A stretch of DNA of 64,000 bases from Arabiibacter massiliensis (GCF_900169505.1 NZ_LT827021.1:558001-622000), one strand, 5' to 3'. Shown: positions 49,117-57,966, numbered from the stretch's first letter. The notes: generated from the letters alone by a model not told the origin. Made by a program: numbers and translations.

Positions 49117-50253
49117 ATGACGATGACGCAGCGAGACACCGGCGCGCGATCCGGCGTGCGCGCGTGCGTGACCGCCCTGCCCGAGCAGCTGCTCTCGCCG
49201 CCCTACGAGCTGCGCACCGAGATGAACTGGATCGACTTCTCGGGCACGGCCAACCCGCTGGGCACTCCCCCCTCGTTCATCCGCGCCATGGAATCCGCGC
49301 TGGCCGCCGGCGAGCTCAACTACCCGCCCGACCGCGAGGCCCACGCGCTGCGCAGCGTGCTGGCCCGCAAGTACGGCCTGCCCGTGGACTCGTTTCTGGT
49401 GGGCTCCACCGTGGGCGACATGGTGCGCGCCATCGCGCAGACCTACCAGCCGTGCACCGTGGGCGTGGCCGTGCCGGGCCCGGTGGAGTACGCGCTGGCC
49501 GCCGGCAACGCCGGGCACCGCGTGGTGGAGATAGCGAGCCCCGGCGGGTTCGTCATCCCCGACCCTGCCGCCGCCGAGCGCCACGGCATCCGCTTCGACG
49601 CCGCCGTGCTGGCGAACCCCGGCTACCCCACGAGCCGCCTGCTGCCGCAGCCGACGCTGCGCTCGTATCTGGAGGCGTGCGGCTGGGTGGTGGTGGACGA
49701 GCGCTCCATCGAGCTCACGCTGGGCGGCGAGAGCATGGTGCCGCTCGTGTCCGAGCACCGCAACCTCGTGGTGGTGCGCTCGTTCTGCGAGCCGTTCGCC
49801 ATGCCGGGCATCCCCATCAGCTACTGCATCGCGCATCCCGACACCATCGCGCAGATCGCGCGCTTCTACGACTCATCGGCCGTGCCGATGTTCGCCGAGG
49901 TCATCGGCGACTTGGCGCTCTCCGAGACGGCGCATCTGGAACGCACGCGCGAGTTTCTGGACTCGGAGATACCGTGGTTGCAGTGCATGCTCAACCTCAT
50001 CCCGGGCATCGACATCTATCCCGCCGAGGCGAACTACGTCATGTGCTCGTTCGACAACGGCCCTGACCTGGCCCTCGGCGTGCAGAGCGCCGACGAGCTG
50101 GCGAGCCGCCTGCAGCTGGCCGGGTTCCTCATCCGCAAGCTGGAGGGCACGCCGGGCCTCGACGACGGCCGCTACTTCTGCGTGGCCGTGCGCACGCGCG
50201 AGGACAACGAGAAGCTCATCGCCGCCCTGCGCGAGATCATCATCGGCTGCTAG
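49117..50253 (+). CDS. Aminotransferase-fold protein lacking the PLP lysine
   Basis: A 378-residue protein of the class I/II fold, closest in pattern to CobD and HisC: FSGTANPLGTPPSFI, LNYPPDREAHALRSVLARKYGLP, ANPGYPTSRLLPQP and VVVDERSIEL (the Asp that contacts the pyridine nitrogen). The expected Schiff-base segment (RS-x-TK-x-Y-x-PGLRLGY in CobD) reads VRSFCEPFAMPGIPISY, so the lysine is Glu and the conserved GLRLGY arginine is Pro. As read, it cannot form the internal aldimine and is probably not an aminotransferase. ATG 49117 follows GGGAGGGAG. It is monocistronic and divergent from dinB. The DNA in this region is clean (codons TGC GAG). Confidence 0.88.
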   Translation: MTMTQRDTGARSGVRACVTALPEQLLSPPYELRTEMNWIDFSGTANPLGTPPSFIRAMESALAAGELNYPPDREAHALRSVLARKYGLPVDSFLVGSTVGDMVRAIAQTYQPCTVGVAVPGPVEYALAAGNAGHRVVEIASPGGFVIPDPAAAERHGIRFDAAVLANPGYPTSRLLPQPTLRSYLEACGWVVVDERSIELTLGGESMVPLVSEHRNLVVVRSFCEPFAMPGIPISYCIAHPDTIAQIARFYDSSAVPMFAEVIGDLALSETAHLERTREFLDSEIPWLQCMLNLIPGIDIYPAEANYVMCSFDNGPDLALGVQSADELASRLQLAGFLIRKLEGTPGLDDGRYFCVAVRTREDNEKLIAALREIIIGC

Positions 50254-50262
50254 AAGGCAGTT

Positions 50263-50375
50263 TGTCATCCTGAGCGAGCGAAGCGCGCCAGCGCGGAGTC
50301 GAAGGATCTTCGGCAGCGCACGGGGCGCTCGGTTGAAGATCCTTCGACTCCGCGCTGGCGCGCTCAGGATGACAA
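50263..50375. repeat. Dispersed palindromic repeat (copy 6, full)
   Basis: Inverted arms TGTCATCCTGAGCGAGCG... and ...GCGCTCAGGATGACA between the convergent aminotransferase-fold and copA genes. Here the inner segment reads GAAGGATCTTC in place of GAAGGATCCCG. The hairpin could serve as the shared terminator. Confidence 0.75.
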
Positions 50376-50381
50376 GGGGGG

Positions 50382-50582
50382 CTACTTCACCTCGTAGCCG
50401 GCGTCTGCGATGGCGGCGGCCAGGGCCTCCTCCGGAACGTCGCGGGCCATCTTCGCCACGGCGGTCTTGGCGTCGAGGTCCACGACGGCCTCCTCCACGC
50501 CGTCAACGGCCTCGAGGGCCTTCTTCACATGCGCGACGCAATGCTGGCACATCATGCCCTCCACGTGCAGGGTCTTCTCCAT
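50382..50582 (-). CDS. copZ: Possible separately translated CopZ-like copper chaperone (internal start within copA)
   Basis: Inside the copA frame, ATG 50582 begins exactly at the C-terminal heavy-metal domain and would give a 66-residue CopZ-like protein (GMMCQHCVAHV motif). Just upstream is GAAGGAGAAGACC, with AGGAG seven bases from the ATG: a better ribosome site than many genes here have. The linker residues EEKEK are what this sequence encodes in the full-length protein, so the site could be coincidental. If used, one gene would make both the pump and its chaperone. Confidence 0.45.
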   Translation of the reverse strand: MEKTLHVEGMMCQHCVAHVKKALEAVDGVEEAVVDLDAKTAVAKMARDVPEEALAAAIADAGYEVK

Positions 50583-52925
50583 GGTCTTCTCCTTCTCTTC
50601 GGGTTTGCTTTCCACGACGGGCGCATCCGGCGCGGCCGTCGGCACCTCCGGCAGGCTCGGCTTCCATCCGCGCAGGCGCAGCGCATTCGTGACCACGCAC
50701 ACCGAGCTCAGGGACATGGCGGCGGCCGCGATCATGGGGTTGAGGTTCACGCCCCACGCCGAGAGCGCGCCGGCGGCCACGGGGATGCACACGGCGTTGT
50801 ACGCGAGGGCCCAGAACAGGTTCTGCTTGATGTTGCGCATGGTGGCGCGCGAGAGCTGGATGGCGGCGGGCACGTCCAGTAGGTCGCTTCGCATGAGCAC
50901 GACGTCGGCGCTCTCGATGGCCACGTCGGTGCCGGCACCGATGGCTATCCCGACGTCGGCGCGCGCGAGGGCGGGCGCGTCGTTGATGCCGTCGCCCACC
51001 ATGGCCACGCGACCCTGCTCGGCGAGGCGGCGGATCTCGCGCTCCTTGCCTTGCGGAAGCACGCCCGCCACCACCTCGTCGGCGCCCACCTCGCGCTGGA
51101 TGGCGGCGGCCGTGCGCTCGTTGTCGCCGGTGAGCATGACGGTGCGCACACCCATGGCGCGAAGCTCGCGGATGGCCGCGGCGCTCGTGGGCTTCACCGT
51201 GTCGGCCACGGCGACGACGCCCAGAAGCTTGCCGTCCTGCGCGAAGAACAGCGGCGTCTTGCCCTCGTCGGCCAGCCGCGCGGCCTCGTCGGCCAGCGCG
51301 CCCGCGGCGACGCCGCGCGCCTCCATCATGCGCAGGTTGCCGGCGAGCGACGGGCGGTCGTCCACGAGCGCGGACACCCCCTCGCCGGGCGCCTGCTCGA
51401 ACGCCTCGACGATGAGCGGGTAGGCCCCCTGGGCGCGGGCATGCTCCACCACGGCGCGCGCGAGCGGGTGCTCGGAGCGGCCCTCGATGGACACGGCCAG
51501 CTCGAGCAGGCGCTCCTTCGCGACGCCCGGCGCGCTCAGCACGTCGGTCACGCTCGGCGCGCCCTCGGTGACCGTGCCGGTCTTGTCGAGCACGGCGGTG
51601 CGCACGGCGTGGGCCGTCTCGAGCGCCTTGGCCGACTTGACGAGGATGCCGCTTTGCGCGCCGCGGCCCGTCCCCACCATGATGGCCGTGGGCGTGGCCA
51701 GCCCCAGCGCGCACGGGCACGAGATGACGAGCACGCTGACGGCGTGGGTGAGCGCCGTCTCGAACGTCGAGCCGCCGAGCATCCACGCGGCGAAGGCGAC
51801 GAGCGCGATGACGATGACCGCCGGCACGAACACGCCCGAGATCCTGTCGGCCGCCTTCTCGATGGGGGCCTTCGTGGAGGTGGCCTCGTCGACGAGCCTG
51901 ATGATGCCCGCGAGCGTGGTGTCGTCGCCCACGCGGTCGGCGCGCATGCTGAACCAGCCCGTGCGGTTCATCGTGGCACCGGTCACCTGGTCGCCGGGGC
52001 GCTTATCCACCGGCACGCTCTCGCCGGTGATCACCGACTCGTCGAGCGTGCCCGCGCCCTCGAGCACGGTGCCGTCGACCGGCACGGCCTCGCCGGCGCG
52101 CACCACCAGCACGTCGCCTTGGCGCACGTCGTCGGCCGGCACGCGCTCCTCGCGGCCGTCGACGAGGCGCACGGCCTCCTTCGGCGCGAGGTCCATGAGC
52201 TTGGCGATGGCGTCGGTGGTCTTGCCCTTCGCGCGCGCCTCGAACCACTTGCCCAGCGTGATGAGCGTGAGGATCATCGCCGCCGACTCGAAGTAGAGGT
52301 CCATGGCGGCCATATGCGAGGCGTGCAGGTCGCCCGCGCCCAGCGCGGCGCCTATCTTGTAGATGGCGTAGACGCCGTAGGCCGTGGAGGCCGTGGAGCC
52401 GAGCGCGATGAGCGAGTCCATGTTGGGCGCGCCGCGGAAGAGCGTCTTGAAGCCCACGCGAAAGAACTTGAAGTTGACGAAGATGACGGGCAGGAGCAGC
52501 AGGAACTGCGTGAACGCGAACGTCATCACGTTCTGGTCGCCGAGGAAGAACCCGGGCAGCGGCCAGCCGAACATGTGGCCCATCGACAGGTAGAACAGCG
52601 GCACGGTGAACACGGCGGACACGATGAGCCGCGTGCGCACGCGGCGGGCCTCGGCGGCGGCGTCGGCCACGGGGCGCGCCTGGGCCGCGCGGGCTGCGGG
52701 CGCGGCGCCGCGAGCCGCGCGCGGGAAGGCGCCGTAGCCCGCCTTCTCCACGGCGGCCGTGACGGCCTCGATGGCGCCGGGCGCGCCGTCGAGCTCCACC
52801 TCCATGCTGTTCTTCAGCAGGTTCACGGCCACGTCGGCCACGCCGTCCACGGCGCGCGTCGCCTTCTCCACGCGCGCCGAGCACGCCGCGCAGGTCATGC
52901 CGGTCACGTCGAACGTCTGCTTCAC
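50382..52925 (-). CDS. copA: Cu(I)-translocating P-type ATPase with C-terminal CopZ-like domain
   Basis: An 847-residue P1B ATPase. An N-terminal heavy-metal domain has GMTCAACSARV (residues 9-19). The body has TGES, the intramembrane CPC (SVLVISCPCALGLATP), phosphorylation site DKTGT, SEHPLA and GDGINDAPAL, and the Cu(I)-type last helices (YNAVCIPVAAG; MSLSSVCVVTNALRL). After a 25-residue Pro/Glu/Lys linker (about 755-780) there is a second heavy-metal domain, MEKTLHVEGMMCQHCVAHV, similar to a free CopZ chaperone. It exports copper from the cytoplasm. It lies downstream of csoR, separated by a parS site and a repeat, and is presumably controlled by CsoR. Confidence 0.94.
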   Translation of the reverse strand: MKQTFDVTGMTCAACSARVEKATRAVDGVADVAVNLLKNSMEVELDGAPGAIEAVTAAVEKAGYGAFPRAARGAAPAARAAQARPVADAAAEARRVRTRLIVSAVFTVPLFYLSMGHMFGWPLPGFFLGDQNVMTFAFTQFLLLLPVIFVNFKFFRVGFKTLFRGAPNMDSLIALGSTASTAYGVYAIYKIGAALGAGDLHASHMAAMDLYFESAAMILTLITLGKWFEARAKGKTTDAIAKLMDLAPKEAVRLVDGREERVPADDVRQGDVLVVRAGEAVPVDGTVLEGAGTLDESVITGESVPVDKRPGDQVTGATMNRTGWFSMRADRVGDDTTLAGIIRLVDEATSTKAPIEKAADRISGVFVPAVIVIALVAFAAWMLGGSTFETALTHAVSVLVISCPCALGLATPTAIMVGTGRGAQSGILVKSAKALETAHAVRTAVLDKTGTVTEGAPSVTDVLSAPGVAKERLLELAVSIEGRSEHPLARAVVEHARAQGAYPLIVEAFEQAPGEGVSALVDDRPSLAGNLRMMEARGVAAGALADEAARLADEGKTPLFFAQDGKLLGVVAVADTVKPTSAAAIRELRAMGVRTVMLTGDNERTAAAIQREVGADEVVAGVLPQGKEREIRRLAEQGRVAMVGDGINDAPALARADVGIAIGAGTDVAIESADVVLMRSDLLDVPAAIQLSRATMRNIKQNLFWALAYNAVCIPVAAGALSAWGVNLNPMIAAAAMSLSSVCVVTNALRLRGWKPSLPEVPTAAPDAPVVESKPEEKEKTMEKTLHVEGMMCQHCVAHVKKALEAVDGVEEAVVDLDAKTAVAKMARDVPEEALAAAIADAGYEVK

Positions 52926-52952
52926 GAGCGTTCCTTTCGTAATACGTACGGA

Positions 52953-52968
52953 TGTTTCACGTGAAACA
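52953..52968. promoter_or_regulatory. parS-like site
   Basis: Perfect TGTTTCACGTGAAACA between copA and csoR, 28 bp upstream of the copA ATG, with CGTACGGA immediately 5'. Confidence 0.85.
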
Positions 52969-52989
52969 TTCCCGTGCTATGGTTGACTT

Positions 52990-53018
52990 GTAGGGCAAGG
53001 GCTCTGCCCTTGCCCTAC
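52990..53018. repeat. Fourth copy of the GGGCAAGGGCTCTGCCC repeat
   Basis: GTAGGGCAAGGGCTCTGCCC followed by TTGCCCTAC, a perfect palindrome, 21 kb from the three copies near 31.2 kb. It lies in the csoR-copA intergenic space. Confidence 0.7.
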
Positions 53019-53053
53019 GGCGGGATGCGAGCGCGCCATCAATCGGCGCTTCG

Positions 53054-53359
53054 CTAGCGGGAGAACTTCTGGAGGAGCTGCATGACCTCGTCGACCACTT
53101 CCACGTTGCCGCGCTGGATCTGCTCCACCACGCATGTCTCCAGATGGTCCTGCAGCAGAAGGGCCGACACGCGGTGCACGGCGCTCTCCGCCGCTGCGAG
53201 CTGCGTGAGCACATCTCCGCAGTAGCGGTTGTCGTCGATCATGGCCTTCACGCCGTTGAGCTGGCCTATCGCGCGGTTGAGCCGCCGGTGCAGATCGCCC
53301 TGCAGCTCTTCGGAGCGCGGCGTCTCCTTGCGGTGGCAGCAGCACGCCTCCTCGCCCAT
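53054..53359 (-). CDS. csoR: Copper-sensing repressor
   Basis: A 101-residue CsoR/RcnR-family repressor. The Cu(I) ligand set is exact: Cys47, His72 and Cys76 (C-x24-H-x3-C; RYCGDVLTQ and QDHLETC). An extra N-terminal CCCH (residues 6-9) is unusual. ATG 53359 follows GGGAGG; longer starts exist without a good site. The promoter upstream contains CsoR-type operators, so it represses itself and probably copA 128 bp downstream. Confidence 0.93.
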   Translation of the reverse strand: MGEEACCCHRKETPRSEELQGDLHRRLNRAIGQLNGVKAMIDDNRYCGDVLTQLAAAESAVHRVSALLLQDHLETCVVEQIQRGNVEVVDEVMQLLQKFSR

Positions 53360-53381
53360 CCCGGGCCTCCCTTCGCCTCGC

Positions 53382-53441
53382 ATACCCCCTGGGGGCATCT
53401 TGTCTCGTCGGTCAGTATATACCCTACAGGGGTATCGTCAA
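53382..53441 (-). promoter_or_regulatory. csoR promoter with two CsoR-type operators
   Basis: Minus strand: TTGACG (53441-53436), 16-bp spacer, TATACT (53419-53414). The palindrome TATACCCTACAGGGGTAT (53418-53435) fills the spacer and matches the CsoR consensus (C-rich/G-rich dyad with TA ends). A second, ATACCCCCTGGGGGCAT (53382-53398), lies between the -10 and the ATG. Confidence 0.78.
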
Positions 53442-53502
53442 GGGTTTTCCGCGAAGAAATCCGCCGGCGTGGTACAATGCTCGACCCGCTGAAAGGAACC
53501 CC

Positions 53503-54063
53503 ATGACCACCGTCCATTCCGTGAAAGACGTCAAGGAGATCAAGCTCAGCCAGAAGGTGGCCATCGCGGCTATCCTGCTACTGCCGTTCGTCGGGCTGTT
53601 CTGCCTGCTCCTGCCCGCCTATGCCGAAGAGGCGCTTCCGTGGCTGCTCGGCGTTCCCATGGTGCTCTCCGGCGCGGGCAGCATCGTGGCCGTGGCGCGC
53701 GAGCGGAACCTGGAGGCCGGCGAGACCAGCGTGGGCGCGGCCATCGTGCTGGTGGTGCTGGGCCTGGTCACCGTCGTGCACGGCGCGAACTCCACCACGT
53801 TCATCGGCATCATCTGGGGGCTGCTGGGCCTGGAGAAGGGCGCCGGCGAGTTCGACGACATCATCGGCAGCATCAAGGCGAAGGAGCCCTTCCTGCTCTC
53901 GCTCGCCATCTGCGTGTTCGAGCTGGTGCTGGCGGTGCTGCTCATCCTGAACCCGTTCGCCAACATCGAGCACCACCTGCTCCTGCTGGGCGTGGAGCTT
54001 ATCATCTACCCCTTCAAGCTGCACCGCGAGCAGGGCAGGCTCCGGCTGGAAGCGGAAGCGTAG
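53503..54063 (+). CDS. Multi-TM membrane protein (HdeD/DUF308-like)
   Basis: A 186-residue protein with six hydrophobic segments in pairs separated by short loops, reminiscent of HdeD/DUF308 proteins; that assignment is tentative. ATG 53503 follows AAAGGAACC and a TACAAT (53473-53478) is a possible -10. It is divergent from csoR. An 18-bp gap separates it from the SRAP gene, so the two are probably co-transcribed. Confidence 0.75.
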   Translation: MTTVHSVKDVKEIKLSQKVAIAAILLLPFVGLFCLLLPAYAEEALPWLLGVPMVLSGAGSIVAVARERNLEAGETSVGAAIVLVVLGLVTVVHGANSTTFIGIIWGLLGLEKGAGEFDDIIGSIKAKEPFLLSLAICVFELVLAVLLILNPFANIEHHLLLLGVELIIYPFKLHREQGRLRLEAEA

Positions 54064-54081
54064 CGCGAGGGGGCTTTTCGC

Positions 54082-54741
54082 ATGTGCCGGCGCTTCATCA
54101 TGATCGACCGCGACGAGGTGATGGCCATCGCCCGCGAGATCGCGCGCGACCTGCAGGGACGCGAAGGCGAGCTGGCGTCGCTCGACCCGCTGGAGGCGTA
54201 CCGGCCCTTCCTGTCGCAGCCTGCCGACCCGGCCGGCGGGGCCGCGCGCGAGGCCTTCCCCTCCTCCACTGTGGCGCTCATCGCGCCCACGGGCTGCGGG
54301 GCGCAGTTGGCCGTGGCCGACATGACCTGGGGATTCGAGGTGCCGTGGAAGCGCGGTCCCGTGTTCAACACGCGCATCGAGACGGCGCTCGACGATCCGT
54401 CGTGCATGTGGGCCGAGTCGCTCGCGCGCAGGCGCTGCATCGTGCCGGCGCGCGCGTTCTTCGAGTCGCACGGGAGCGAGACGGTCCCCAGCCCGCGCAC
54501 CGGCAAGCCCGTGAAGCGCCAGTACGCCTTCGAGCGGCCCGACGGCGCGCCGCTTCTGCTGGCCGGCATCCACGACCAGGGGCGCTTCTCGCTGGTCACC
54601 ACGGAGCCGAATGCCGCCGTAGCGCCCGTGCACGACCGCATGCCGCTCGCGCTCGACGCCGCCGAGTCGGCCGACTGGCTGGCCGGCGACCTCGCAGGGC
54701 TCGTCGACCGCAGCGCGCTCGCGCTCGCCCGCTCAAAATGA
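54082..54741 (+). CDS. SRAP-family abasic-site DNA-protein crosslinker (YedK/HMCES)
   Basis: A 219-residue SRAP domain. The catalytic Cys2 is exposed after Met removal (MCRRF); other active-site residues are in GPVFNTRIETAL (Asn), RARAFFESHG (Glu) and APVHDRMPL (His). The family crosslinks to abasic sites in single-stranded DNA to shield them. Start ATG 54082 is fixed by the need for Cys at position 2. The last codons run into a decayed tail of the dispersed repeat (AATGACAAG). Confidence 0.9.
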   Translation: MCRRFIMIDRDEVMAIAREIARDLQGREGELASLDPLEAYRPFLSQPADPAGGAAREAFPSSTVALIAPTGCGAQLAVADMTWGFEVPWKRGPVFNTRIETALDDPSCMWAESLARRRCIVPARAFFESHGSETVPSPRTGKPVKRQYAFERPDGAPLLLAGIHDQGRFSLVTTEPNAAVAPVHDRMPLALDAAESADWLAGDLAGLVDRSALALARSK

Positions 54742-54755
54742 CAAGAGGGGCTGAA

Positions 54756-54771
54756 TGTTTCACGTGAAACA
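54756..54771. promoter_or_regulatory. parS-like site (doublet, first)
   Basis: Perfect TGTTTCACGTGAAACA, 34 bp from its partner, followed by TTCGTACG. Confidence 0.85.
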
Positions 54772-54789
54772 TTCGTACGCGCGAACCGA

Positions 54790-54805
54790 TGTTTCACGTG
54801 AAACA
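54790..54805. promoter_or_regulatory. parS-like site (doublet, second)
   Basis: Perfect TGTTTCACGTGAAACA between the convergent SRAP and DMT-exporter genes. Confidence 0.85.
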
Positions 54806-54821
54806 TCGGGAGGGCGCGCGG

Positions 54822-55715
54822 CTACTTCCCGCGCTCGGAGAGGAGCAGGCCGCCGATGGTAAGGACCACGCCCAGGATGACGGGCGGCGTGAGCGGGTCG
54901 CCCAGGACGGCGGCCGAGGCCAGCACGGTGAGCGCCGGCACGAGGTAGATGTAGAGGCTCGTGCGCACCGGCCCGAGCGCGCGCACCGCCAGGTTCCACG
55001 TGACGAAGCAGAGCGCGCTCGCCCCCAGGCCTAGAAACACCAGGTTGCCCCACATCTCGAGCGCGCCGAGCGAGGCCCAGTCCGGCGAGAAACCCAAGAA
55101 AGGCAGCGTGGGCACCATGAACAGCAGGCCCCAGGCGAACGTGCGGCGCGTCACCAGGATGCTGTCGAAGCCGAACGCCGCCACCTTCTTCGTCACCACG
55201 GAGTAGACGGCCCACGTGGCGGCTGCGGCCAGCGCGAGGGCCATGCCGACGAGCCCCGTCCCGCCCATGCCCTCCGCGCCCACGCCCGACCCAGCGAAGC
55301 TCACCAGGCACACGCCCGCCATGGCCAGCACGAACCCGAGGAAGAACGGCGCGTGCAGGCGCTCCTTCAGCACGACGGCCGACAGGATGCCCGTGAACAG
55401 GGGCGCGGCGGCCACCACCACGCCCACGATGGAGGCGGTGGTGAACGTGAGCGCGATGTTCTCCAGCAGATAGTACAGGGTCACGCCCGTGGCGCCGGCC
55501 AGCATGAACCACTTCTCCTGCGCGAGGCCCTCCACGCGCAGGCGGCGCGGACGCAGCGCGGCGAGCGCCGCAAAGCCGATGACGAAGCGGAAGAAGAGGA
55601 TCTCGATGGGCGCGAGATGGACGAGCAGCACCTTCGTGGACACGAAGGTGACGGCCCACACGAGCACCGTGACCAGCGCGTAGACGTGCCCGCGCGCCTG
55701 GGTCGGGGCGCCCAT
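54822..55715 (-). CDS. EamA/DMT-superfamily exporter
   Basis: A 297-residue transporter with ten membrane segments in two EamA repeats (VLVWAVTFVSTKVLLVHLAPIEILFFRF; FTTASIVGVVVAAAPLFTGILSAVVLKERL; second half with AAAATWAVYSVVTKK and YLVPALTVLASAAVLGDPLTPPVILG). It probably exports a metabolite or amino acid; substrate unknown. It is coupled to the AraC regulator gene upstream by TAGCATG. Confidence 0.9.
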   Translation of the reverse strand: MGAPTQARGHVYALVTVLVWAVTFVSTKVLLVHLAPIEILFFRFVIGFAALAALRPRRLRVEGLAQEKWFMLAGATGVTLYYLLENIALTFTTASIVGVVVAAAPLFTGILSAVVLKERLHAPFFLGFVLAMAGVCLVSFAGSGVGAEGMGGTGLVGMALALAAAATWAVYSVVTKKVAAFGFDSILVTRRTFAWGLLFMVPTLPFLGFSPDWASLGALEMWGNLVFLGLGASALCFVTWNLAVRALGPVRTSLYIYLVPALTVLASAAVLGDPLTPPVILGVVLTIGGLLLSERGK

Positions 55716-55716
55716 G

Positions 55717-56595
<879 letters not shown>

Positions 56596-56688
56596 GCACC
56601 CTGCCTCTCGTCCAAGATGAGAACGATACCACGTCCTGATGGAGCGCGCTTGAACGAAATTGCGGACGAGCCCGCGAGGCCGGTCGGA

Positions 56689-56704
56689 TGTTTCATGTGA
56701 AACA
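56689..56704. promoter_or_regulatory. parS-like site (one-base variant)
   Basis: TGTTTCATGTGAAACA differs from the consensus only at the central C to T. It is flanked 3' by TCCGTACG, like other members of the cluster. Confidence 0.72.
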
Positions 56705-56722
56705 TCCGTACGATTCGCCGGA

Positions 56723-57343
56723 TCAGCGGCGCTCGAGCAGCTCGCCTTGCGTGGAGATGACAGCCACGTCGACGGGAACGTCCTTGCCGCTGCGCGCGAC
56801 GGCGGCGCGGACGGCGTGCTCCAGGCCGCCGCAGCAAGGCACCTGCATGCGCGCCACCGTGACCGAAGCCACATCATTGCCGGCGAGGATGGCGGAGAGC
56901 TTCTCCGCGTAGTCCACCCCGTCGAGCTTCGGGCAGCCGACGAGCGTGACGCACCCGCGCATGAAGTCGCGGTGGAACCCGGCGTAGGCGAAGGCGGTGC
57001 AGTCGGCCGCCACGAGCAGGCGCGCCCCGGCGAAGTACGGAGCCTGCACGGGCGCGAGCTTGATCTGGACGGGCCACGTCGTCAGCTCGGACGATCCCGC
57101 GCGCAGGGCCTGCTTCGCCGCCTGCACGGCGGCCTCGTCGTAGGCCGCGGCCTCGCGCTCCACGAAGGTGATGGCGCCGGTCGGGCACGCGGGAAGGCAG
57201 TCGCCCAACCCGTCGCAGTAGTCGTCGCGCAGAAGGCGCGCCTTGCCGCCCACCAGGCCTATCGCGCCCTCGTGGCACGCGCTCGCGCACAGTCCGCAGC
57301 CGTTGCAGGCCGCCTCGTCTATCTCGATGATCTTCCGCTTCAT
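56723..57343 (-). CDS. Ferredoxin-like iron-sulfur protein
   Basis: A 206-residue protein with an N-terminal two-cluster ferredoxin domain (CNGCGLCASACHEGAI, then CDGLGDCLPACPTGAITF) and a C-terminal domain containing VGCPKLDG and MQVPCCGGLEHAVRAA. Proteins of this plan often neighbour ArsR-type regulators and metal ATPases in anaerobes; function is not established. ATG 57343 follows GGAAGGAAACCC. It is divergent from arsR, so both may respond to the same metal signal. Confidence 0.85.
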   Translation of the reverse strand: MKRKIIEIDEAACNGCGLCASACHEGAIGLVGGKARLLRDDYCDGLGDCLPACPTGAITFVEREAAAYDEAAVQAAKQALRAGSSELTTWPVQIKLAPVQAPYFAGARLLVAADCTAFAYAGFHRDFMRGCVTLVGCPKLDGVDYAEKLSAILAGNDVASVTVARMQVPCCGGLEHAVRAAVARSGKDVPVDVAVISTQGELLERR

Positions 57344-57448
57344 GGGTTTCCTTCCCGCTCGCCGTTGTCTGCCGCGAGCATAGCACAGGGCCGCTCGGGC
57401 GCTCTGTTGGAAATCCAACGCCACGGGGAAAATACCCGCCGAGACCCC

Positions 57449-57494
57449 TTGACAGCGGCGTTCTCGTGCCTATACTTATGAACAGTTGATCATA
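57449..57494 (+). promoter_or_regulatory. arsR promoter and ArsR/SmtB-type operator
   Basis: TTGACA (57449-57454), a 16-bp spacer and TATACT (57471-57476) form a near-consensus promoter. The imperfect palindrome TATGAACAGTTGATCATA (57477-57494) overlaps the expected transcription start and fits the ArsR/SmtB operator pattern ATGAnCAnnTGnTCAT. Confidence 0.8.
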
Positions 57495-57509
57495 TGTTAG
57501 GATGTGACC

Positions 57510-57902
57510 ATGAAGAGAGATGAAGCGAACGAGGCGGCCGGAGCCGCGAGCGCGCACGACAACGGCTGCGCCTGCGGCAGCGCGGAGCATCCGACGCCCG
57601 ACCATCCGCCGGAGGGCCTGCCCGACGAGGAGCTGCTCTACGATCTGGCCGACCTGTTCAAGACGTTCGGCGACACCACGCGCATCAAGATCCTCTACGC
57701 GCTCATGGCGCGCGAGCTGTGCGTGGCCGACCTGGCCGACCTCATCGGCGCCACGCAAAGCGCCGTGTCGCACCAGCTGCGAACCCTCAAGCAGGCGCGC
57801 CTCGTCAAGTTCCAGCGCGACGGCAAGAACGTGATCTACTCGCTCTCGGACGACCACGTGTACACGATGCTCGCCCAAGGCATGACCCACATCTGCGAAT
57901 AG
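57510..57902 (+). CDS. ArsR/SmtB-family metal-responsive repressor
   Basis: A 130-residue repressor. A His/Cys-bearing N-terminus (NGCACGSAEHPTPDHP) is followed by the winged helix (LFKTFGDTTRIKILYALMARELCVADLADLIGATQSAVSHQLRTLKQARLVKFQRDGKNVIYSL). ELCVADL matches the alpha-3 metal site of CadC-like members, though one cysteine of ELCVCDL is Ala here. The C-terminal DDHVYTMLAQGMTHI fits the alpha-5 zinc site. Start ATG 57510 is favoured over a GTG two codons earlier. It heads a unit with an HMA protein and a Zn/Cd-type ATPase. Confidence 0.92.
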   Translation: MKRDEANEAAGAASAHDNGCACGSAEHPTPDHPPEGLPDEELLYDLADLFKTFGDTTRIKILYALMARELCVADLADLIGATQSAVSHQLRTLKQARLVKFQRDGKNVIYSLSDDHVYTMLAQGMTHICE

Positions 57903-57916
57903 CCCATCCGGCTGGC

Positions 57917-57966
57917 GCCGCGCGGGATCCTTCGACTCCGCGCTTCGCGCTCCGCTCAGGATGACA
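57917..57966. repeat. Half copy of dispersed palindromic repeat (copy 7)
   Basis: The 3' arm only (GGGATCCTTCGACTCCGCGC ... CGCTCAGGATGACA) lies between arsR and the HMA gene and forms part of the leader of the latter. Confidence 0.62.
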
